DNA of 64,000 nt, taken from Dokdonella fugitiva. Its GTDB lineage: Bacteria > Pseudomonadota > Gammaproteobacteria > Xanthomonadales > Rhodanobacteraceae. Below are positions 48,059 to 54,869 of this stretch, piece after piece. How positions within the stretch are numbered: position 1 is the first letter of the stretch; every line of letters begins with the position of its first letter. A program made the translations under genes and the position numbers. Under the pieces are notes generated by a model, which did no database searches, was not told the DNA's origin, and was given only the letters and a program-made list of their open reading frames with translations. The stretch covers positions 642,951-706,950 of the forward strand of contig NZ_SLWQ01000001.1 of NCBI RefSeq assembly GCF_004342425.1, given 5' to 3'.

Positions 48059-48074
48059 GCAAGCGGAGTTTCCC

Positions 48075-51000
48075 TCACGCGACGGCGCGCGATCCGACCG
48101 GGTTGCGCCACGCCGCGAGCAGGTCGTCCTGGCGCTTCATCGCCGCCGCGTGGTTGCGCTCCTTGACGTGGCCATAGCCACGGATCTGCGCGGGTATCGA
48201 CGCGATGTCGACCGCGAGCGCGAGGTTGTCCGGCGCGAGGCCGGCGAGCAGTTCATCCACGGTCCTGCCGTAGTCCTCGATCAGGCGCCGCTCCATGCGC
48301 CGCTCGGCGGTGTAGCCGAAGACGTCCAACACGCTGCCGCGCAAGCCGCGTAGCTTCGCCAGCAGCCTGAACGCGGAGAACACCCACGGGCCGTACTCGG
48401 CCTTGCGCAGCCTGCCCTCGGCGTCCTTCCTCGCGAACAGCGGCGGCGCGAGGTTGAAGTGCAGCTTGTAGTCGCCGTCGAAGGTGTCCTTGATGCGCCG
48501 CTCGAACTCGCCGCTCGTGTACAGCCGCGCGACTTCGTACTCGTCCTTGTACGCCATGAGCTTGAATGCGTTGCGCGCCACCGCTTCGGTCAGCTTCGCC
48601 GAGCCCGGCGCCTTCGCCTGTTCGGCTGCGCGCACCTTGTCGACGAGTGCCTTGTAGCGCGCGGCATAGGCGGCGTTCTGGTAGTCGACGAGGAACTTCA
48701 CGCGCCGCGCGACCTGCTCCTCGAGGCTCGTGCTCAGGGCCGCGTCGTCGAGCGGGTCGGCGGCGGCGGCGCGTACCGGCAGCGCGAGCGGGATCGCACC
48801 CGAGGTGCGGTGCGGCGCGATGCCGGCCGCCTCGCGCACGCTGGCGAGGTCGTGCGCGGCCATGCGTCCCCACGCGAACGCGGACTTGTTCATTTCGATC
48901 GCCGCGCCGTTGAGCTCGATCGCACGCATCAGCGCGTCGTGCGACAACGGCACCCAGCCCTTCTGCCAGGCGTAGCCGAGCATGAAGAGGTTGGCCGCGA
49001 TCGTGTCGCCGAGCAACGCGGTCGCGAGTTCGGTCGCATCGACGACCTCGGGCGACTCGCCGCCGAGCGCGGTGCGCACCGCGTCGATGATCGCCTGTGC
49101 CGGGAACTGCATGTCCGGCTTCGTCGTGAACGTGCCCGGCATCGCCTCGTAGCTGTTCAGCACGACGCGCGCGCGGCCGGCGCGGATCTTCGACAGCGCC
49201 CAGTAGTCGTTGACGACGACCATGTCGCAGCCGAGCACGAGGTCGGCTTCGCCCGCGGCGATGCGTACCGCATGGATGTCGGCCGGCGTCTTCGCGATGC
49301 GCAGGTGGCAGGTCACCGCGCCGCCCTTCTGCGCGAGGCCGGTCTGGTCGAGCACGGTGCCGCCCTTGCCTTCGAGGTGCGCGGCCATGCCGATCAGCGC
49401 GCCGATCGTGACGACGCCGGTGCCGCCGATGCCGGTGACGAGGATGTTCCACGGCTGCGCGAGGTCGGTCGCGAACGCCGGCATGGGCAGGTTGGAGAAA
49501 TCGACTGCGCCCTTGCCCTTCTTCTTCTTCAGGCCGCCGCCGACGACCGAGACGAAGCTCGGGCAGAAACCCTTCACGCAGGAGAAATCCTTGTTGCAGT
49601 TGCTCTGGTCGATCTCGCGCTTGCGCCCGTACTCGGTCTCCTTCGGCAGCACCGACACGCAGAACGATTTCTCGCCGCAGTCACCGCAACCTTCGCAGAC
49701 GAGCGAGTTGATGAAGATGCGCTTGGCGGGATCGACCATCCTGCCGCGCTTGCGGCGGCGGCGCTTCTCGGTCGCGCAGGTCTGGTCGTAGATGAGCACC
49801 GACACGCCCGGCACGTCGCGCAGGCGCTTCTGCACCGCATCGAGTTCGTCGCGGTGGATGAACTCGACGCCGGCGGGGAAGATCTCCGGGCGGCTCCACT
49901 TGGCGATGTCGTCGGACATCACGATGATCGTCTGCACGCCCTCGCTGCGCACCTGGTGCGCGATGTCGGGCACGGTGAGCGTGCCATCGACCGGCTGGCC
50001 GCCGGTCATCGCGACCGCGTCGTTGTAGAGGATCTTGTAGGTGATGTTGACCTTCGCCGCGATCGCCTGGCGGATCGCGAGCGAGCCCGAATGGAAGTAC
50101 GTGCCATCACCGAGGTTCTGGAACACGTGCTTCGTCTCGGTGAATGGCGCCTGGCCGCACCAGGTGACGCCCTCGCCACCCATCTGCGTGAACGTGTCGG
50201 TGCGGCGGTCCATCCAGGTGACCATGTAGTGGCAGCCGATGCCGGCGAGCGCGCGCGAGCCTTCCGGCACCGCCGTCGAGGTGTTGTGCGGGCAGCCCGA
50301 GCAGTAGTGCGCGGCGCGCGGGAAGTTCGCGCGCGGCAGGGTGAGCTCCTTCTCCTTCGCCTCGATCCACGCCACGCGCGAGGTCATCGCCTCGCTGGTG
50401 AAGAAGCGCGACAGGCGTTTGGCGATCACCAGCGCGATCATCGCCGGCGTCAGTTCGTTGGTCGACGGCAGGATCCAGTTCCCTTCCTCGTCGTACTTGC
50501 CGACGATGTGCGGGCGCGCGTCCCAGTTGAACATGTATTCCTTCATCTGCGACTCGATGAAGGAGCGCTTCTCCTCGACGACGATGACGTCCTCCAGGCC
50601 GCGCGCGAAATCGCGGATGCCGACCGGCTCCAGCGGCCAGGTCATGCCGACCTTGTAGACGCGGATGCCGACGTCGCGTGCCATTTCGGCGCTGATGCCG
50701 AGGTACTCGAGCGCCTGCAGCACGTCGAGGTAGCTCTTGCCGGTGGTCACGATGCCGAGGCGCGCCTTCGGCGAATCGAGCACGACCTTGTCGATGCGGT
50801 TCGCGCGCGCGAACGCCTGCGAGGCCTGCACCGCGTACTGGTGCAGGCGCATCTCCTGGTTCAGCGGCGGATCCGGCCAGCGGATGTTGAGACCGCCCGG
50901 CGGCAGCGCGAAGTCTTCCGGCAGCACGATGTCGAGCTGGTGCGGGTTGACGTTGACCGAGGCCGACGACTCGACCGTCTCGGCGATCGTCTTGAAACCG

Positions 51001-51620
51001 ACCCAGCGGCCGGTGAAGCGCGACATCGCCCAGCCGAGCAGGCCCATGTCGAGGATGTCCTGCACGCCGGCCGGGTTCAGCACCGGCATCATCGCGCTGA
51101 CGAACTCGAGCTCGGAGCCGTGCGGCAGCGTCGACGAACGGCAGGCGTGGTCGTCGGCCGCGAGCGCGAGCACGCCGCCGAACTTCGAGGTGCCGGCCGC
51201 GTTGCCGTGCTTGAACACGTCGCCGCAGCGGTCGACGCCCGGACCCTTGCCGTACCACATCGCGAACACGCCATCGTACTTGGCGCCGGGGAACAGGTTC
51301 GCCTGCTGCGTGCCCCACACCATCGTCGCGCCGAGGTCCTCGTTGAGGCCGGGCGTGAACTCGATGTTCGACGCGGCGAGATGCTTCTTCGCCTTCCACA
51401 GCTCCAGGTCGAAGCCGCCGAGCGGCGAGCCGCGATAGCCGGAGATGAAGCCGGCCGTGTTCTGCCCCGCGGCGCGGTCGCGCATCTGCTGCATCAGCGG
51501 CAGGCGCACCAGCGCCTGCACGCCGGAAAGATAGATGCGGCCTTCGGTGCGCGTGTACTTGTGCTCGAGCGTGTACTCGCGATCGAGCACCGGCGCGATC
51601 TGCGTGGCGGGAACGGACAT
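48075..51620 (-). CDS. Indolepyruvate ferredoxin oxidoreductase family protein (fused subunits)
   Basis: An 1,181-residue single-chain enzyme that oxidatively decarboxylates aryl-pyruvates to acyl-CoA with ferredoxin as electron acceptor. Order: pyrimidine-binding and TPP domains (FISGYRGSPLGGFD near residue 65, CSGCPHNTST, thiamine motif GDGTYFHSG about 507), an iron-sulfur segment (CEGCGDCGEKSFC about 643 and CNKDFSCVKGFC about 676), the gamma domain (TGIGGTGVVTIGALIG about 730) and a C-terminal DUF6537-like region. Fe-S clusters make it oxygen-sensitive. The ATG at 51620 is chosen; a TTG at 51650 would add 10 residues. The promoter region has an FNR/Anr-like box. Confidence 0.93.
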   Translation of the reverse strand: MSVPATQIAPVLDREYTLEHKYTRTEGRIYLSGVQALVRLPLMQQMRDRAAGQNTAGFISGYRGSPLGGFDLELWKAKKHLAASNIEFTPGLNEDLGATMVWGTQQANLFPGAKYDGVFAMWYGKGPGVDRCGDVFKHGNAAGTSKFGGVLALAADDHACRSSTLPHGSELEFVSAMMPVLNPAGVQDILDMGLLGWAMSRFTGRWVGFKTIAETVESSASVNVNPHQLDIVLPEDFALPPGGLNIRWPDPPLNQEMRLHQYAVQASQAFARANRIDKVVLDSPKARLGIVTTGKSYLDVLQALEYLGISAEMARDVGIRVYKVGMTWPLEPVGIRDFARGLEDVIVVEEKRSFIESQMKEYMFNWDARPHIVGKYDEEGNWILPSTNELTPAMIALVIAKRLSRFFTSEAMTSRVAWIEAKEKELTLPRANFPRAAHYCSGCPHNTSTAVPEGSRALAGIGCHYMVTWMDRRTDTFTQMGGEGVTWCGQAPFTETKHVFQNLGDGTYFHSGSLAIRQAIAAKVNITYKILYNDAVAMTGGQPVDGTLTVPDIAHQVRSEGVQTIIVMSDDIAKWSRPEIFPAGVEFIHRDELDAVQKRLRDVPGVSVLIYDQTCATEKRRRRKRGRMVDPAKRIFINSLVCEGCGDCGEKSFCVSVLPKETEYGRKREIDQSNCNKDFSCVKGFCPSFVSVVGGGLKKKKGKGAVDFSNLPMPAFATDLAQPWNILVTGIGGTGVVTIGALIGMAAHLEGKGGTVLDQTGLAQKGGAVTCHLRIAKTPADIHAVRIAAGEADLVLGCDMVVVNDYWALSKIRAGRARVVLNSYEAMPGTFTTKPDMQFPAQAIIDAVRTALGGESPEVVDATELATALLGDTIAANLFMLGYAWQKGWVPLSHDALMRAIELNGAAIEMNKSAFAWGRMAAHDLASVREAAGIAPHRTSGAIPLALPVRAAAADPLDDAALSTSLEEQVARRVKFLVDYQNAAYAARYKALVDKVRAAEQAKAPGSAKLTEAVARNAFKLMAYKDEYEVARLYTSGEFERRIKDTFDGDYKLHFNLAPPLFARKDAEGRLRKAEYGPWVFSAFRLLAKLRGLRGSVLDVFGYTAERRMERRLIEDYGRTVDELLAGLAPDNLALAVDIASIPAQIRGYGHVKERNHAAAMKRQDDLLAAWRNPVGSRAVA

Positions 51621-51628
51621 GGCGGCTA

Positions 51629-51671
51629 CCGGCGAAAGGGGGCTGGACAAGAGCGGGATTGTAGCATCCGC
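51629..51671. repeat. 43-bp direct repeat, copy 1 (covers the oxidoreductase promoter)
   Basis: The segment is identical to 52596-52637 except for one extra G in a G run. It covers the -10 box and 5' leader of the oxidoreductase gene. Together the two copies bracket the ODP-type gene in the same orientation, 967 bp apart. Confidence 0.9.
51659..51664 (-). promoter_or_regulatory. -10 box of the indolepyruvate oxidoreductase gene
   Basis: TACAAT on the reverse strand (51664-51659) predicts a start near 51652, 32 nt before the ATG. There is no -35 match, as expected for an activator-dependent promoter. The centre of the FNR/Anr-like box then lies at -61.5. Confidence 0.55.
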
Positions 51672-51706
51672 CCGTGACCGGGCGCCCGCCGCGCCGGCGC
51701 ACGCAG

Positions 51707-51720
51707 TTGATCCAGATCAC
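51707..51720. promoter_or_regulatory. FNR/Anr-type binding site in the divergent region
   Basis: TTGATCCAGATCAC matches the FNR consensus TTGAT-N4-ATCAA at nine of ten positions. It lies between the oxygen-sensitive oxidoreductase and the ODP-type gene. Counted from the predicted starts, it is centred at -61.5 for the former and at -41.5 for the latter (using CACACT at 51743-51748), the classical class I and class II activator positions. Confidence 0.6.
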
Positions 51721-51777
51721 CGGGCGGCTTAGCCCGCGGCTGCACACTGCGCGCGGATTCCCTCCGCTCATCCGCAC

Positions 51778-52548
51778 ATGGCGACCGAACTCTTCCGCAA
51801 CGACCACCACCTCTGCATCGCATTCACCGACCTCGTCCGCGGCGACGACGGCGTCCAGGCCAACCAGTTCCTCGTCGTCGACCACGGCCAGTCGGCGTTG
51901 ATCGACCCCGGCGGCGCCCTGCTCTACACGCCGCTCAACATGGCGCTCACGCAATACGTGCAGCCGCGCGAGCTGAGCTGGATCCTCGCCTCTCACCAGG
52001 ACCCCGACATCATCGGGTCAGTCGACAGCTGGATGCTCTACACGCCGGCGCGCGTGGTCTGCTCGCGCCTTTGGGGCCGCTTCATCCCGCACAACGTACC
52101 GCACTACCAGAAGAACGCGGGCAGCGACCGCTACCACCTGCTGCCCGACGAAGGTGGCGAAATCCCGCTCGGCGCGACATCGTTGCACGCGGTGCCGGCG
52201 CATTTCCTGCACAGCGTCGGCAACTTCCAGTTCTACGACCCGGTCAGCCGCATCCTGTTCAGCGGCGACCTCGGCGCCTCGATGGTGGAGGCCGGGACGC
52301 CGTACGCGCCGGTCACCGACTTCGATGCGCACGTGCCGCGCATGGCCGGGTTCCATCGGCGCTACATGGCGTCGAACCGCGCCTGCCGCTGGTGGGCGCG
52401 CCGCGCACGCCGGCTGGCCATCGACATGATCGTGCCGCAGCACGGCCTGCCGATCCGCGGCCGCGAGAGCATCGCGCGATTCATCGACTGGGTCGAAGGC
52501 CTCGCCTGCGGCGTCGACCTGCTCGAAGAAGCCGAAGCGCTGCTCTGA
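51778..52548 (+). CDS. ODP-type (oxygen-binding di-iron) metallo-beta-lactamase-fold protein
   Basis: A 256-residue MBL-fold protein. In place of the hydrolase HxHxDH it has SHQDPDIIG (about residues 76-84), then PAHFLHSVGNFQFYD with a further histidine, FSGDLGASM with the bridging aspartate, and IVPQHGLPI with the last histidine. The pattern is that of flavodiiron-type and ODP proteins, which bind O2 or NO at a di-iron centre and may act as sensors or scavengers. No flavodoxin domain is attached. The FNR-like box upstream fits control by oxygen. Confidence 0.88.
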   Translation: MATELFRNDHHLCIAFTDLVRGDDGVQANQFLVVDHGQSALIDPGGALLYTPLNMALTQYVQPRELSWILASHQDPDIIGSVDSWMLYTPARVVCSRLWGRFIPHNVPHYQKNAGSDRYHLLPDEGGEIPLGATSLHAVPAHFLHSVGNFQFYDPVSRILFSGDLGASMVEAGTPYAPVTDFDAHVPRMAGFHRRYMASNRACRWWARRARRLAIDMIVPQHGLPIRGRESIARFIDWVEGLACGVDLLEEAEALL

Positions 52549-52595
52549 TCGGCCCGCCTGCCGGCAGGCCGAGCGGATCATCGCTGCGCGACGCG

Positions 52596-52637
52596 CCGGC
52601 GAAAGGGGCTGGACAAGAGCGGGATTGTAGCATCCGC
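52596..52637. repeat. 42-bp direct repeat, copy 2 (downstream of the ODP-type gene)
   Basis: A nearly exact copy of the oxidoreductase promoter/leader segment at 51629-51671, including the reverse-strand TACAAT (52629-52624). Transcription from it would run antisense through the ODP-type gene. It lacks the FNR-like box. Confidence 0.9.
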
Positions 52638-52710
52638 TGCGCGCCGACCCGCGTCTACCGCCACTGCCGCGAAGCGGCTCCGACTGATCGGCCGGAGCAG
52701 CTCCGGCGCT

Positions 52711-53175
52711 TCAGCACGACGTCGGATGGTTGCCGGTCTTCACCGTCGTGCACGGCGCGCGCGCGGTCACCTGGGCGCTCGTGACGAGCGTGTGCCCTGG
52801 CATCTCGTAGATGTCGGCACGCACCTGCACCTTGGTGAAGCCGTTGGAGTTCGACTGCAACGCCAGATCGCAGAATGTCGACTGTGCGGTGCAGCCGGAA
52901 CCGATTTGCGGCGCGGCGCCGGCAACCGACGTGATCGACCATTCGACCTGGTACGACGGTGGCATGGCGGCGTTGAGGACGAACATCGCGTCGAAGTTGA
53001 ATGCCGGCGTGTTCGTGACGCAGCTCCCATTCGATTGCGTGGTGCCGCCCGGCGAGATCGAGCAGCTGAGCGTATTCATGACGACGACCGGTGGCAGGCT
53101 CGCGGCCCGAGTCGGCAAGCCGAACAACGAACCTGCCGCAGCGATCGACAGCATGGTGATGGCGAGTGTTTTCAA
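52711..53175 (-). CDS. Small exported protein of unknown function
   Basis: A 154-residue protein with a signal peptide (KTLAITMLSIAAAGSLFGLPTRAA). The mature part (VVVMNTLSCSISPGGTTQSNGSCV, later STFCDLALQSN and a final PTSC) has six cysteines and looks like a disulfide-stabilised beta protein. TTG is chosen as the start because AGGAG lies 6 nt before it and a good signal peptide follows. I recognise no family. It has lower GC than the surroundings and lies next to another exported gene. Confidence 0.7.
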   Translation of the reverse strand: MKTLAITMLSIAAAGSLFGLPTRAASLPPVVVMNTLSCSISPGGTTQSNGSCVTNTPAFNFDAMFVLNAAMPPSYQVEWSITSVAGAAPQIGSGCTAQSTFCDLALQSNSNGFTKVQVRADIYEMPGHTLVTSAQVTARAPCTTVKTGNHPTSC

Positions 53176-53289
53176 GGTGCTCTCCTGTGGTTGCCGGCGC
53201 GTGCCGGCGAAGTGAATCCAGGCTGCCGCGTCCCTGCGACGCATGGGCAAAGCCCGTGAAGTTCGCTGGCACGTCGCGGCGGCGAAGGC

Positions 53290-54114
53290 TCAAAGGATGT
53301 GTACGCAATGGAGGCCGTTGACCGGATCCTGGGTGCATGCCCAGATCACGCCCGGGCTCACCGGGATTCCGTAGCCGAGCTGCTGCATCCAGTGCACCCA
53401 GTCGAGGTAATCGCTCGGATTGCCGGAACCGCTGAAATCGAAGTTCGTCGGGGCCGAGGTACGGCGCGACAGCACGACGTTGTTGTGCGAGTCGCGCCCC
53501 GAGTTTTCGACTACCTTGAAATCCGGATTGGTGGTCGAGTAGTCGACATCGACGTCGATCTTGCTGCCGTCCGTGAACGTCACGGTGACTCGGATGGATG
53601 GCATCTTCGACGCATCCCCGATCGTGAAGAAGCTCAGCATCTGTTCGATCCGGATCGGGATCTGATTCATGATCATGCCAACGTTGTTGGAAACCCAGTC
53701 GAGCATGTTGTTCTGCGCAGGCCCCACCACCACGACGTCGTAGACGTTGATTGGCGTCACCGGATAGGTAACCTGGAGGCTCTTGTGCCAGCCGACCGGC
53801 GCATGGTCGTAGAAATCGAGCAATGCGTCCTCGAGGTCGTTGTACGAAGGATCGAGGGTGGTGAGGTGTGGTGACTTGACCTGCCTTGGCGGGTTGTAGG
53901 AATCGTCGAGGAGCAGATCCACGAAGTAGGCGGAAAAGCTGTTCGCGGTGTTGTCACCGATGTACACCGTCTCGCCGATCGGGCGTGTGCCGGCCATGCT
54001 CCGCTTCTGTGGCGCCGTGCAGCCGTCGCACCACATGAGGGTCGGTTTGATCGTGGCAGCTTGCGCGGCTGTACCGCCGAGAAGCAGGAAGAGCGCGGGA
54101 AACCAGTATTTCAT
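53290..54114 (-). CDS. Exported protein of unknown function
   Basis: A 274-residue protein with a signal peptide (KYWFPALFLLLGGTAAQA). The mature N-terminus contains C-x-x-C (WCDGC), followed by a mixed alpha/beta body (VYDVVVVGPAQNNMLDWVSNNVG, VTVTFTDGSKIDVDVDYS) and a C-terminal WACTQDPVNGLHCVHIL. No family is recognised. Codon use is less GC-biased than elsewhere in the window, which hints at acquisition. It reads leftward, divergent from the second sigma gene. Confidence 0.75.
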   Translation of the reverse strand: MKYWFPALFLLLGGTAAQAATIKPTLMWCDGCTAPQKRSMAGTRPIGETVYIGDNTANSFSAYFVDLLLDDSYNPPRQVKSPHLTTLDPSYNDLEDALLDFYDHAPVGWHKSLQVTYPVTPINVYDVVVVGPAQNNMLDWVSNNVGMIMNQIPIRIEQMLSFFTIGDASKMPSIRVTVTFTDGSKIDVDVDYSTTNPDFKVVENSGRDSHNNVVLSRRTSAPTNFDFSGSGNPSDYLDWVHWMQQLGYGIPVSPGVIWACTQDPVNGLHCVHIL

Positions 54115-54280
54115 TGGCACTCCGTGAATGAGGGGTGGATGAGGAGATCGGCCGTACCGGGCCGCCGGGGCGAGGCCGCCGGGGCAGCCTTCGGAATGAC
54201 TACGCGCGCTTCGGCACCAGAGCGGGCCATGCGGGCGTCGAGCGCGTTGCAATCTGCGCCGGCCGGGCGAGAATGGGCGG

Positions 54281-54868
54281 GTGGACGACCCTGGGGACAT
54301 CACCGATCTGCTGCAACGCTGGCGGGGCGGAGGCGGCAAGGACGACGAGCTCGCGCTGTTCACGCGCCTCTATCCCTTGCTGCGCCAGCTCGCCGCGCAT
54401 CGCCTGCGCCGCAGCGCACCGATGACGTGGCAGCCGACCGATCTCATCGGCGAGGCCTATGCGCGGCTCTTCCCGGGCCAGCGCGCCGATTTCCGCAACC
54501 GCCAGCACTTCATCGCTATCGCCGCGCGCGTGATGCGCCGCGTCGTCGCAGATCACTTCCGCGAGCGCGGCGCGGACAAGCGCGGCGGCGCGCAGGCACC
54601 GCTCAGCCTCGACCAGCTCGGCGCCGAAGCCGACGTCGCCGACGTCGAACGCCTGGCCGATCTCGTCGAAGTCGATCGCCTGCTCGACGAACTGTCGACG
54701 GTCGATCCGCGTGCCGCCGAGATCGTCGAGCTGCGCTACTTCGCCGGACTCACCGTGCCCGAGGTCGGCGACGTGCTCGACCTCTCCGAGCGCACGGTCA
54801 AGCGATCGTGGCAGTTCGCACGCGCGTGGCTCCACGCGCGCCTCGAACCCGTCGCGCCGGCGACCTGA
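54281..54868 (+). CDS. Kinase-linked ECF sigma factor (TIGR02999/ECF43-like), module 2
   Basis: A 195-residue sigma factor: region 2 (LIGEAYARLFPGQ...RQHFIAIAARVMRRVVADHFRER) and region 4 (RYFAGLTVPEVGDVLDLSERTVKRSWQFARAWL). As in module 1, the DAED motif opening region 2.2 is altered, here to QPTD with threonine 53. GTG at 54281 is the start. The stop is one nucleotide from the kinase start, so sigma factor and kinase are made together. It is paralogous to the sigma factor at 23401. Confidence 0.9.
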   Translation: MDDPGDITDLLQRWRGGGGKDDELALFTRLYPLLRQLAAHRLRRSAPMTWQPTDLIGEAYARLFPGQRADFRNRQHFIAIAARVMRRVVADHFRERGADKRGGAQAPLSLDQLGAEADVADVERLADLVEVDRLLDELSTVDPRAAEIVELRYFAGLTVPEVGDVLDLSERTVKRSWQFARAWLHARLEPVAPAT

Positions 54869-54869
54869 C

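Noticed and set aside
52672..52685. A second FNR-like box expected beside the second copy of the promoter repeat.
   Set aside because: The sequence at the corresponding distance does not match TTGAT-N4-ATCAA.
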